A DNA stretch of 64,000 bases from NCBI RefSeq assembly GCF_040218225.1, contig NZ_JAVJQO010000004.1:186001-250000 (forward strand), read 5' to 3'. Both the position numbers and the translations under genes were made by a program. Position 1 is the stretch's first letter. Each line of letters begins with the position of its first letter. This DNA is from Gracilimonas sp. GTDB lineage: Bacteria; Bacteroidota; Rhodothermia; Balneolales; Balneolaceae. The notes beneath the pieces are model-generated. The model worked only from the letters and a program-made list of their open reading frames with translations, had not been told where the DNA came from and searched no databases. Shown here in pieces: positions 9,235 to 17,405 of the stretch.

Positions 9235-10608
9235 TTAATCTCCAAACGAGCCAGCCGGGCCCGGGAAAACAACCGGACTTTCAAAACCGTCTTCTGAAAC
9301 ACTGGCCACGCCAAAGTAATAATTATCAATTACAACATTCTCGAGGGTATGTTCGGTTTTATCAGCAGGAACAAACTCACTTTTTTGCCATTGGTTGGCA
9401 TCTGTTAGTCGCCAGTAGATCTTATATCCAGCCAGCTGCGGATTTTGATCAGGATCCAGAGCTTTCCATTTTAACGTAGTACTTGGACGTACAGCTCCTT
9501 CAATTCCGACTTCAGCAGGCGGGCTTGGAGCCCAGCTCATCGATGCCATTACGACGGCATTCAATCCAGTTAGTTTGGCGGCGAAATCGAATTCTACTTC
9601 ATCCAGTACATCTCCATATTCAACACCGTCTTCAGTTCTTAAATCCTGATGCTGGCGATTGTAGTCTTCATTGGTTTCCATAATACGAACCCCCGGGAAA
9701 CCCGCTTCATTAAACGGACGATGGTGTCCGCCCCGTCCAAACCTATCTAAACGATAAATCATCATTACATCCAGGTTTCGGATGTAGAGATCCGCCATCT
9801 TATCAACATACCGGGCTAAGTTTCGGGACGGAGAATCTACCTCGCCACCCGTAAAGCGCCGAATTCGGCCTTCACGTTCTGTTTCAACTGCCCGGGTACC
9901 TTCCGAAAACACACGGGCGGTAGTATTATCGATTACCTGATTTATGCCCTGAATATTTCCAATCATGTCATTATTCAAAACTCCTTTGATATCCCAGCCT
10001 TTTTCCTTTGCGTACTCAGCTAGTATTTCACCACCGAATAAGCCCTGCTCTTCACCAGAAAGAGCTGCATACATGATGGAGCCCTCAAATTCGTAGTTTG
10101 TCAAAACACGAGCAGCTTCCAATGCACCTGCAACCCCGGAAGCATTATCATTTGCCCCTGGAGATTCTGACTCCCCATCCATTACATCACTTACCCGAGA
10201 ATCGATATCACCGCTCATTACGACAAAACGATTCGGATCAGATGTACCTCGCTGTATCGCTATTACATTGACAATTTCCACTGGTTGAGGGATCCGGTTC
10301 TCACCATCAATATAATCCCGAACATAAAACACCTCTAGACATCCGCCGCATTCTTCCGAAATACGCTCAAATTCAGCTTTTATCCAGCGCCTGGCTGCCC
10401 CAATTCCGCGGGTATCTGAAGTGGTATCAGAAAGAGTGTGACGGGTTCCAAAACTAACGAGTTTGCTGATATCCGCCTCTATTCTATCTGCCGATGGAGC
10501 AGCACCTATTTCACGGAGCACTTCCGTTTCAAGAGTTTGTGAAAAAGCGATACCGAAAAAAGTAAAACTGAAAAGAAGAGAAAGAGTAGTAGCTTTAAGT
10601 GATTTCAT
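9235..10608 (-). CDS. Secreted M28-family aminopeptidase with C-terminal Fn3-like domain
   Basis: A 457-residue protein with an N-terminal signal peptide (hydrophobic to residue ~22, ending FGIAFSQ). The M28 metal-site segments follow in order: VVMSGDIDSR, GANDNASG, the catalytic pair in SGEEQGLFGG, NNDMIG and HHRPFNEAGFPG. The first segment normally reads G-H-x-D; here the His ligand position is Asp (GDID), a noteworthy substitution. From about residue 375 a fibronectin type III-like domain (TTLKWKALDPDQNP ... YKIYWR) ends the protein. Likely periplasmic or exported peptidase. Starts 4 bp after the stop of the small membrane-protein gene upstream on the same strand, so the two form an operon. 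Confidence 0.85.
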   Translation of the reverse strand: MKSLKATTLSLLFSFTFFGIAFSQTLETEVLREIGAAPSADRIEADISKLVSFGTRHTLSDTTSDTRGIGAARRWIKAEFERISEECGGCLEVFYVRDYIDGENRIPQPVEIVNVIAIQRGTSDPNRFVVMSGDIDSRVSDVMDGESESPGANDNASGVAGALEAARVLTNYEFEGSIMYAALSGEEQGLFGGEILAEYAKEKGWDIKGVLNNDMIGNIQGINQVIDNTTARVFSEGTRAVETEREGRIRRFTGGEVDSPSRNLARYVDKMADLYIRNLDVMMIYRLDRFGRGGHHRPFNEAGFPGVRIMETNEDYNRQHQDLRTEDGVEYGDVLDEVEFDFAAKLTGLNAVVMASMSWAPSPPAEVGIEGAVRPSTTLKWKALDPDQNPQLAGYKIYWRLTDANQWQKSEFVPADKTEHTLENVVIDNYYFGVASVSEDGFESPVVFPGPAGSFGD

Positions 10609-10612
10609 AGAT

Positions 10613-11080
10613 TTAATTTTTATTGAGATTATTTTGGGAGTCCTTAAGATCGTCAGGCGTTTTTCTGTCCTGATTTAAATATTCCCGAAGGTTTTCCTGG
10701 AATTTAATTTGTGCCTTTAACCCGGTTCTGTGACCAAAAAAAGCACCTGACCCACAGGCAACAATCACAGTGAACATAAAAGTAAGCTCCGATTCTCCCA
10801 ACCCGGCATCATAAATCTGAACCCACACTAAAGGCGGAGCTGCCACAAGTAGAGCAAAAATATACGGAACAGGATTTGGCCCCTGAAGTCGTCTCATAAA
10901 CCGCCGGCCAGACAAGAAAACGAGGTTCATATAAACCAGACCAAAACCCAGAAGAACAAGCAACCCTGCATAAGAAGGGGTATTGATCATACCTAAAAAC
11001 TCAGACGAGATAAGGGTGAAAGCGGCCGAAATCATTAAAATGCCGGAAGCGTAAAAAATGAACCGAGGTAAATTATCCAA
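10613..11080 (-). CDS. Small four-helix membrane protein, function unknown
   Basis: 155 residues with four hydrophobic segments (about residues 6-30, 37-56, 70-88 and 98-118) separated by short loops, then a charged hydrophilic tail rich in Asn, Asp and Lys. No motif recognised. The gene ends only 4 bp before the M28 peptidase start on the same strand, so they are very probably cotranscribed. It may assist or simply accompany the exported peptidase; that is inference from spacing only. Confidence 0.7.
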   Translation of the reverse strand: MDNLPRFIFYASGILMISAAFTLISSEFLGMINTPSYAGLLVLLGFGLVYMNLVFLSGRRFMRRLQGPNPVPYIFALLVAAPPLVWVQIYDAGLGESELTFMFTVIVACGSGAFFGHRTGLKAQIKFQENLREYLNQDRKTPDDLKDSQNNLNKN

Positions 11081-11197
11081 AACGGGTTTATTGATTGATT
11101 GGGGATTTTAAAGACAAGCTGAAATTCCTAAAAACACACCCCAAATTCCAATACGAACATATCTTTTAACGCTTGGGCCTGAACTTTTCCAGAATGT

Positions 11198-12523
11198 TTA
11201 TTTTGAGGTAAGCCAATTTTCAGGATTCAGGTTCTCATTACCCTGACGTACCAGGAAAAAGATCACTTCACCCAATTCAGACTGACTGGTTCCTGATAAA
11301 CCCAGCTGCTGACCACGTGCAAGAATACTTCCCACTTCCACATCAACCCGACTTAAATTACCATAAGCAGTGTAGTAGGAGCCATGCTTCACAAATACAA
11401 CATCCCCATAACCCGGTAAAGGCTGAATACGAAATACGTAGCCATCCGAAACCGATTTAACCGGAGAGGCTGCATCAGCAACAATATCGATACCAGGATG
11501 CTCGGTTACTGTACCATAGAGAGGATTACGGACGCGCCCGAATTTTTTCGCTACTGTTTTGCTGTTAACCGGCCATGGTAAGCTGCCCTTGGCCTGTGCA
11601 AAAGCATTTTCATAAGTCAGCAGTACTTCATCGCTCACAAAATTTTCGCGAACAATGGGGCGGGAGTATTTCTCAACCTCATCAGCACGGCGGGCAGCAT
11701 CGGCAATATTTCGTGCTTCTTCCAATCGTCTCAAACGCTCATTTTCAGCTTCCCGCAGGTCTTCCTCTTCGGCAATCAGGTTCGTGAAAGTACTTTCCAG
11801 ATTCTCTTTTTCCTGGCGGGTTTTACGAAGTTCCTCCAGCCATGTGCTGCGCTCCTGCTTAATCTTTTCTACCGTTTCCTGCTGCTGCTGTCGCTGATCT
11901 CCCAATTCTTCTTTCTCTTCGCGGATTTCACCAAGCACCACCTGGTTTTTCTTGTAACTATCCTGTAAATCGTCTTTTACCTGATCCAGCTCTTGTTTGT
12001 TCTTTTTGATGAGCCTGGCCTGCTTCGTCTTTTGTTCTTCAAACCGTTGCAAATAATTTGAACGAACCAGCATTTGGTTGATCGACCTGGAAGTTAACAG
12101 CAGCTCCAGGTTTCCTGCCCGGCCATTTTTATAGGCGTATAAAATAATCTGCTTATAATTATCGATCAGCTGTTCCAGCTCTTGTTCCCTGAGTTCAATT
12201 TCTTTTTCGGTGAGCTGAATTTCTGCTTCAATCTGGCTTTGCTCTTCCTGCAGGCTTTTGATTTTATCATCCTGAAGAGCGATAAGGTTATTCAATGACT
12301 GAAATTGTTCAAATGACTTATCGAAACGTTCTTCAGCCTGACTTACCCGCTGCTGGTAATTCTTAATCCGGGCTTCCAACACATTGATTTCTGCACGGGT
12401 ATTTTCCTGTCGCTTCAGCAGTTCTTCTCTTTTCTCCTGATATGTTTGAGCAAATGACTCCGCCCCCATCAGCAAGGTTAAAATCAAAACTCCAATAAAA
12501 CGGATGCAGCTTTTCGCTTTCAT
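11198..12523 (-). CDS. EnvC-like murein hydrolase activator (coiled coil plus degenerate LytM/M23 domain)
   Basis: 441 residues: a signal peptide (VLILTLLMGAESFAQ), a long coiled coil from about residue 30 to 290 rich in Gln, Glu, Lys and Arg, then an M23/LytM domain. The domain keeps HPGIDI (the H-x3-D zinc pair) but the family's final HLHFEVR-type motif reads GEVIFFLVR, so the H-x-H zinc/catalytic histidines are gone. Loss of these residues is the hallmark of EnvC/NlpD-type proteins, which switch on cell-wall amidases instead of cutting peptidoglycan themselves. The gene overlaps the DUF4292 lipoprotein gene by 4 bp (ATGA), giving the TPR - lipoprotein - EnvC order seen in Bacteroidota. Role in daughter-cell separation is inferred from the family. 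Confidence 0.87.
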   Translation of the reverse strand: MKAKSCIRFIGVLILTLLMGAESFAQTYQEKREELLKRQENTRAEINVLEARIKNYQQRVSQAEERFDKSFEQFQSLNNLIALQDDKIKSLQEEQSQIEAEIQLTEKEIELREQELEQLIDNYKQIILYAYKNGRAGNLELLLTSRSINQMLVRSNYLQRFEEQKTKQARLIKKNKQELDQVKDDLQDSYKKNQVVLGEIREEKEELGDQRQQQQETVEKIKQERSTWLEELRKTRQEKENLESTFTNLIAEEEDLREAENERLRRLEEARNIADAARRADEVEKYSRPIVRENFVSDEVLLTYENAFAQAKGSLPWPVNSKTVAKKFGRVRNPLYGTVTEHPGIDIVADAASPVKSVSDGYVFRIQPLPGYGDVVFVKHGSYYTAYGNLSRVDVEVGSILARGQQLGLSGTSQSELGEVIFFLVRQGNENLNPENWLTSK

Positions 12524-13281
12524 ATCCTTTGAATTACAATATCTTTTGGAATGTCTATTTCCAGATTAAGTTTTCCAGGGTTTACCTCGAGGCTTCTTAC
12601 TAAAAACACAACCCGTGAATCGCCATCTGCGCTAAAGATCGTGATTTTTCTTGGTAATGTGAATCCATTAAGTTCACCATAACTTTCATAGACAATGCGT
12701 GAATATGGTGCCATACCTTCATAGGTTTGATCAACCTGCTGAACCCATCCTTCTTCTTTATTCACAAAAACCTGAGCTCCGTTTTTTAACCGCAACTGAT
12801 AGGAATTATTGCTTTCCCAAACTGACTGAATATCTTTTGCCTCAACCTTAAAGTTAAGCAGGTCCAGAATATTAATGGAAGCCAGCTCATTCAGGCTGGT
12901 CATGCGGCCATCATAAATCGAAATTTTTTGAGCAACCTTGTCCAGCTTGTTGTAAATCAGGATAGAGTCTTCGTCTACAAGCATTTGCCCGCCTTCAATA
13001 CCAATACGGTTTTGAAATGTCAGCAAGCTTAGCGCGCGATTTGCTTCAAAATCAATAGTAACCCGGTCGCTGTTACCCGGCTCACTTACCAAAGCCCGGC
13101 CCTTCCCTTTAATGGCATTAAGCTCCGATTCATAATTCGGAATCTCAGAAACAATGTCTTCTTCAGGGATATTGATTCGACTAAAGTCACCTTCGGTAAC
13201 CGTTCTTGTTGAGGTACAAGAAGTGATTACAAAACCAATGACCAAAAATTTTAAAAGTGAAAACGGGGATTGAAATGTCAC
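12520..13281 (-). CDS. DUF4292 family lipoprotein
   Basis: 253 residues starting at GTG with a lipoprotein signal ending in VITSC (Cys22). The rest is predicted to be beta-rich, with the pattern of outer-membrane-associated LolA/LolB-like lipoproteins (alternating strands, for example SRIVYESYGELNGFTLPRKITIF), as expected for DUF4292. It starts one base after the stop of the TPR gene and overlaps the EnvC-like gene by 4 bp, so the three are translationally coupled. Function is not established for this family; the constant neighbourhood suggests a part in envelope assembly or division. Confidence 0.78.
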   Translation of the reverse strand: MTFQSPFSLLKFLVIGFVITSCTSTRTVTEGDFSRINIPEEDIVSEIPNYESELNAIKGKGRALVSEPGNSDRVTIDFEANRALSLLTFQNRIGIEGGQMLVDEDSILIYNKLDKVAQKISIYDGRMTSLNELASINILDLLNFKVEAKDIQSVWESNNSYQLRLKNGAQVFVNKEEGWVQQVDQTYEGMAPYSRIVYESYGELNGFTLPRKITIFSADGDSRVVFLVRSLEVNPGKLNLEIDIPKDIVIQRI

Positions 13282-13282
13282 G

Positions 13283-14965
13283 CTAATTTATCTTTTCCTG
13301 CAAATGTGTTCGGGTTGAATCGTTATCTAAAGCTTGCTGCCACCATTTTCGGGCTTCTTCCATATTGCCAAGTTGTTCTTCCACATCGCCCATGTGCTCC
13401 AGAACTTCAGCACTTGCTGCACCGGTTTTAATGGAAGCATCGATAAAACGGCGGGCTCTGTCATAATCACCAAGCTTGAAATAAACCCAGCCTACCGTAT
13501 CCAGGTAAGCTGCATTTTCAGGTGCTACTTCAATGGCTTTTAGTGCTAATTCTTTAGCTCGTTCCAGGTTTTCTTCGCGCACCGATAAATTGTAAGCATA
13601 ATTGTTCATCGCATTATCGTTTTCGGGATCGTAACGAAGAGCCAGTTCATAGGCTTCATCAGAAGCTTCGTGTTTCTCCAGATTCGCCCTTACATCACCC
13701 AGGGTACTATAAACTATTGACTTAAATGGGCGACGTGCGGGAGCCCGCGCAGCATTTTCAAGCCATTCTTCTGCTTTATTGTTCTGGTCGTTAAGCATAT
13801 AGGCACTCCCCACAAAGAACTGTACAAAGGCATCATCAGGAACGACCTCATCTGCTTTTTGGCCTACTTCAATGGCTTCCTCATATTTTTGCTGCCCCAT
13901 TAATAACTGAAGCCGCTGCCTCCACGCTATATCATCTTGAGGAAGTAATTCATTGGCCCGCTCCAGCTTCTCTAATGCTTTTTCGGGTTGAGCCGTTTGC
14001 GCATAAAACTCACCAGCCAATGTAAATGCGGGTCCATATTCTGACTCACTTTCGGTTAAGGTATCCAGCACTCGTTCTGTCTCTATTCTCAACTGTATAT
14101 TTTGTGAATCTTGCTGAACCCGGGAGTATAGAAAACGGGCGATATTCATTTTATCAACTGCTTCAATCAGCGGGTCACCAATAAAATTGGTAAGTAGTGT
14201 GCCGGCACTGTCCCACTTTTGTTCATCGAGGTAAATACCGGCAAGGTTAATTAATGATTGAGGATCGCGCGCATTCCGATCAAGTGCATCTGCCAATACT
14301 TTTTTTGCGGAATCAATCTCTCCATTTCTAGCATAATATTCTCCCAGCATATTCAGCATTTCCAGATTATCAGGATCGATCTTACGTACTTTTTCGAGTT
14401 GAGCTATGGCAGAATCCGGAACAACCAACGATTCGTAATTCCTGAACTTCATCAACAAAACCTGAATATCAGGTCCGGTTAATTTTAGAATCTGATCCAG
14501 CATTTCATTTGATTTCAGGAATTCCCCATAGTCATTGTATGTATCAGCCAGCATGTATAATGCGTCAAAATCATTGGGGTGGTAATCCAGCAGAAGTTTG
14601 AGTTCATCCAGCGTGGCTTGATTCCGGCCCGCTGCCCTGTAAATCTGTGCCAGTTTTAACCGATACCATTTATTAGCTGGCTCAGCTTCCGCTGCTTGCT
14701 TTCCATAGAGTGCAGCGTTAGGCAGATCATCCAGCTGAAGGTAGGTATCGGCTAAGGCATAATTCACCCCTGATGCGTTTTCCAAATTCCTGGAAGCTTC
14801 AAGCAATAAGTCTCTGGCTGTTTCGAATTCCTCATTCTCAAATGCTTCCAATCCCTGTATATAGGCTGCCTTTCCAGTCAGTTCGGCATCAGACTGAATT
14901 TGAGCAAGCAAAGGACTGGCTCCAAGCAAAAGTATTATTAAAAAAGTGGTTTGAAAATATTTCAT
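13283..14965 (-). CDS. Secreted/lipid-surface TPR repeat protein
   Basis: The start is placed at the ATG at 14965, which gives a clean signal peptide (MKYFQTTFLIILLLGASPLLAQ); the frame is open much further upstream but that part crosses a terminator and an RNA-like region and is not expected to be coding. The mature ~540 residues are tetratricopeptide repeats almost end to end, with at least ten helical pairs of the form ALYMLADTYNDYGEF and NNYAYNLSVREENLERAKELALKAIEVAPENA. First gene of the TPR - DUF4292 - EnvC-like operon. Likely a periplasmic scaffold; partner unknown. Confidence 0.87.
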   Translation of the reverse strand: MKYFQTTFLIILLLGASPLLAQIQSDAELTGKAAYIQGLEAFENEEFETARDLLLEASRNLENASGVNYALADTYLQLDDLPNAALYGKQAAEAEPANKWYRLKLAQIYRAAGRNQATLDELKLLLDYHPNDFDALYMLADTYNDYGEFLKSNEMLDQILKLTGPDIQVLLMKFRNYESLVVPDSAIAQLEKVRKIDPDNLEMLNMLGEYYARNGEIDSAKKVLADALDRNARDPQSLINLAGIYLDEQKWDSAGTLLTNFIGDPLIEAVDKMNIARFLYSRVQQDSQNIQLRIETERVLDTLTESESEYGPAFTLAGEFYAQTAQPEKALEKLERANELLPQDDIAWRQRLQLLMGQQKYEEAIEVGQKADEVVPDDAFVQFFVGSAYMLNDQNNKAEEWLENAARAPARRPFKSIVYSTLGDVRANLEKHEASDEAYELALRYDPENDNAMNNYAYNLSVREENLERAKELALKAIEVAPENAAYLDTVGWVYFKLGDYDRARRFIDASIKTGAASAEVLEHMGDVEEQLGNMEEARKWWQQALDNDSTRTHLQEKIN

Positions 14966-15028
14966 TGCAATCATCTCAACGCTAAGTATAACAGGAAAGT
15001 GTGATTTATGCTCATTTGCTTCATCAAT

Positions 15029-15056
15029 AAAAAAAGCCGGATGGATTATCCGGCTT
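15029..15056 (-). terminator. Strong Rho-independent terminator at the 3' end of a putative minus-strand RNA
   Basis: Stem GCCGGAT / ATCCGGC (15036-15042 / 15048-15054), 5-nt loop, followed on the minus strand by a run of seven U (A-tract at 15029-15035). It lies upstream of the TPR gene start (14965) and points toward it, so it must end a transcript that starts to its right, where there is no gene on the minus strand. This is the main reason for calling an RNA gene here. Confidence 0.85.
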
Positions 15057-15255
15057 TTAAACATATGCAGCCCTGAAGCTGCCTCTCTTTTGATAAATAG
15101 AAAAGTGATTATTAGAAATGGTGGTTCGGAGTGTTTTCGTTCCCAATTGTTAAAATCTAGTGCAGGGGCTTGTTTTAAAGCTTCAGCTTTGTTTACTTTC
15201 AAGCCATGCAAATTTTATGTGCACATAGGATCAACTTTACTCCACTCCGGCGAAT
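15029..15255 (-). ncRNA. Putative structured small RNA (rod-like hairpin plus terminator; 6S-like architecture possible)
   Basis: Between two divergent genes lies a 414-bp gap with no convincing ORF. It contains nested complementary segments that would fold one long interrupted hairpin on the minus strand: CACTCCG at 15243-15249 with CGGAGTG at 15127-15133; ATTTT 15212-15216 with AAAAT 15152-15156; TGCA 15207-15210 with TGCA 15161-15164; CAAGCC 15200-15205 with GGCTTG 15167-15172; and an apical GCTTT/AAAGC at 15177-15190. A second hairpin (GCAGC/GCTGC, 15067-15082) and the terminator follow. A long imperfect rod with an internal bubble is the layout of 6S RNA, but no sequence signature was matched, so this stays a hypothesis. 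tmRNA was excluded (no tRNA-like ends). Confidence 0.5.
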
Positions 15256-15284
15256 TCCGCGACGGCGGTAGTCATATTTATATA

Positions 15285-15300
15285 ACTGCTTTATAGCAGT
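15285..15300. repeat. Short palindrome upstream of the putative RNA
   Basis: ACTGCT TTAT AGCAGT, a 6-bp stem with a 4-nt loop, in the divergent promoter region between the putative minus-strand RNA and the plus-strand arginine operon. Could be a regulator site or a small hairpin; nothing more can be said. Confidence 0.4.
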
Positions 15301-15379
15301 TCTCATCTTTACAACCGCACGATCCTAACTCATAACTTCTACCAGAACAGAAGTTTATTCACTCTACTCACTTACGCAC

Positions 15380-16024
15380 ATGTCTGTTTACATTTATATC
15401 GCTTCAGAGCATCACACTTCTTATGCAGATGAAATCTGTATTATGATTGAAGAGGCCGCACACAAACGCGGCACTGGTATTGCAAAGCGTGATCCTGAAT
15501 ACATCAAAAAGAAAATCAGAAATGGAAATTCTGTTATAGCCCTCGATAACAAAACACTGGTCGGTTTTTGTTACATCGAGATTTGGGAAAACAAGAAGTA
15601 TGTGGCCAACTCGGGCCTGATTGTAAACCCGGATTACCGTGGACAGGGAATAGCAAAGAAAATTAAATCCAAAGCTTTTGAACTTTCCCGAAAGAAATAC
15701 CCGGAGTCAAAATTATTTGGGATAACCACCAGCCTCCCGGTGATGAAAATTAACTCCGACCTGGGATATCGCCCGGTCACTTTTTCAGAACTTACCCAGG
15801 ACGACACATTCTGGAATGGTTGTCAAAGCTGTCCTAACTATGACATCCTTACCCGAAATGAACGAAAGAATTGCCTTTGCACGGGAATGATGTTTGATCC
15901 TAAAAACCCAAACACGAAGCCTAAAGCCGAGCGGGAGAAAAATATCGCCAAGTATTATCGGTGGGTGCGGCTGAAGTCGGCCAAATTCCTGAAGTTTATT
16001 AACCCCATAAACCTGTTTTTTTGA
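15380..16024 (+). CDS. GNAT acyltransferase heading the arginine cluster; candidate N-acylglutamate synthase
   Basis: 214 residues with a GNAT core: beta-strand VANSGLIVNPDYRGQGIAKK (75-94) carries the acyl-CoA pyrophosphate-binding R-G-Q-G-I-A loop at 87-92. A C-terminal extension has a Cys cluster, C148-x2-C151 and C165-x-C167, that could bind metal. It is the first gene before argG, argC, proC, argD, argF', argB, deacylase and argH, and no ArgA or ArgJ is seen elsewhere in the cluster. The first step of the pathway, acylation of glutamate, therefore most economically falls to this protein. Related genes occur in the same place in Bacteroidota arginine clusters. Whether it uses acetyl-CoA or succinyl-CoA is not visible; the ArgF' residue argues for succinyl. 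Confidence 0.78.
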   Translation: MSVYIYIASEHHTSYADEICIMIEEAAHKRGTGIAKRDPEYIKKKIRNGNSVIALDNKTLVGFCYIEIWENKKYVANSGLIVNPDYRGQGIAKKIKSKAFELSRKKYPESKLFGITTSLPVMKINSDLGYRPVTFSELTQDDTFWNGCQSCPNYDILTRNERKNCLCTGMMFDPKNPNTKPKAEREKNIAKYYRWVRLKSAKFLKFINPINLFF

Positions 16025-16044
16025 AATTAACTCTAAACATAATT

Positions 16045-16184
16045 GTCATTGCGAAGGATTCAGCGGCCGAAGAAAGCAAATCCTGTGGCAATCTCCATGA
16101 AAAACCTGGAATATCGAATTATGGAGATCGCTTCGTCGGCTTACAGTAGAATTTATTTAACCATTTTCACTCTTCGCGACGACG
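16045..16184. repeat. Dispersed palindromic repeat, family A (GTCATTGCGAGG type)
   Basis: Starts GTCATTGCGAAGGATTC and ends CTTCGCGACGACG. Inside, GGCAATCTCCATG and ATGGAGATCGCTTCGTCGG face each other as an inverted pair. Same family as 20313-20466, 53032-53171 and the tandem array at 35021-36254. It lies between the GNAT gene and argG within the operon. Confidence 0.75.
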
Positions 16185-16208
16185 CATTAATTCAACTTTT
16201 AATTGACC

Positions 16209-17405
16209 ATGAATAAAAAGAAAAAAGTCTTACTCGCCTTTAGTGGCGGACTCGACACCAGCTATTGTGCTATCTGGCTGGCTAAAGATCAGGGCTATGA
16301 AGTGTGTACCGCAGCTGTAAATACCGGTGGCTTTGATAAATCCGAAGAAAATGCACTGGCTGAAAAAGCCAAAAATCTAGGCGTCGAAAACCACATAATG
16401 CTAAATGTAGAAGAAGAATTCTACCAAAAAGGCATCAAATACCTCATCTTCGGCAACGTCTTAAAAAATCACACTTATCCACTTTCGGTAAGTGCTGAAC
16501 GGGTATTTCAGGCGGTGGCTATTGCTGAGTACGCCAAAGAAATCGGGGCGGATGCCATCGCTCATGGAAGCACCGGCGCAGGAAATGATCAGGTTCGTTT
16601 TGACCTGGTGTTTCAGGTGATAGCTCCGGATATCGAAATCATCACTCCTATCAGAGATCAAAAACTGAGTCGTGAGGAAGAAGTGGAGTACCTAAAATCT
16701 CATGGTGTTGAACAGGAATGGGCGAAAGCCAAATATTCCATCAACAAAGGGCTTTGGGGAACTTCGGTGGGCGGAGCTGAAACGCTGACATCTCACAAGG
16801 CTTTGCCTGACGAAGCATGGCCAACAGAGGTCATTAATGGTGATTCGTTATTGGTTGAACTGGAATTCAAGAATGGAGAACCCATTGGAATTAATGGCGA
16901 GCAAATGGACTCCGTTTCAACGATTAAACGATTAAACGAACTCGCCGCTCCATATGGAATTGGAAGAGATATTCATGTAGGTGATACCATCATTGGCATT
17001 AAAGGCCGTGTTGGTTTTGAAGCAGCCGCACCGATGATCATCATTAAATCGCACCAGCTACTGGAGAAGCATACCCTTGGCAAATGGCAGCTCTACTGGA
17101 AAGATCAGTTGTCCGAATGGTACGGAATGCTGATGCACGAAGGTCAGTACCTCGATCCGGTAATGCGCAATATTGAAACCTTTCTGGAAGACACTCAAAA
17201 AACAGTGTCTGGCAAAGTATTTATAAAACTAGAATCCAAACGATTTGAGCTGGAAGGTATTGAATCAGAAAATGACCTTATGGGTAGTAAAGCAGGTCAA
17301 TATGGAGAAATGAACAACGCCTGGAGTGGCGAAGACGTAAAAGGATTCACAAAAATTTTAGCTAACTCCATGCTTATCCAACAAAAAATACAGAACCATG
17401 ATTAA
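16209..17405 (+). CDS. argG: Argininosuccinate synthase
   Basis: Joins citrulline and aspartate using ATP in the penultimate step of arginine synthesis. The 398-residue protein opens with the PP-loop LLAFSGGLDTSYC and contains AHGSTGAGNDQVRFD, typical of the family. The ATG at 16209 is preferred over a TTG two codons upstream. Its end overlaps argC by 8 bp. The frame shows no damage and the length is usual for the family. Confidence 0.97.
   Translation: MNKKKKVLLAFSGGLDTSYCAIWLAKDQGYEVCTAAVNTGGFDKSEENALAEKAKNLGVENHIMLNVEEEFYQKGIKYLIFGNVLKNHTYPLSVSAERVFQAVAIAEYAKEIGADAIAHGSTGAGNDQVRFDLVFQVIAPDIEIITPIRDQKLSREEEVEYLKSHGVEQEWAKAKYSINKGLWGTSVGGAETLTSHKALPDEAWPTEVINGDSLLVELEFKNGEPIGINGEQMDSVSTIKRLNELAAPYGIGRDIHVGDTIIGIKGRVGFEAAAPMIIIKSHQLLEKHTLGKWQLYWKDQLSEWYGMLMHEGQYLDPVMRNIETFLEDTQKTVSGKVFIKLESKRFELEGIESENDLMGSKAGQYGEMNNAWSGEDVKGFTKILANSMLIQQKIQNHD

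Noticed and set aside
14966-15211. N-terminal extension of the TPR protein (82 residues)
   Set aside because: The extension crosses the terminator and the paired RNA segments, and the internal ATG at 14965 opens a clean signal peptide.
15029-15255. tmRNA
   Set aside because: No tRNA-like ends, no G-U pair of alanine type and no tag reading frame ending in Ala-Ala were seen.
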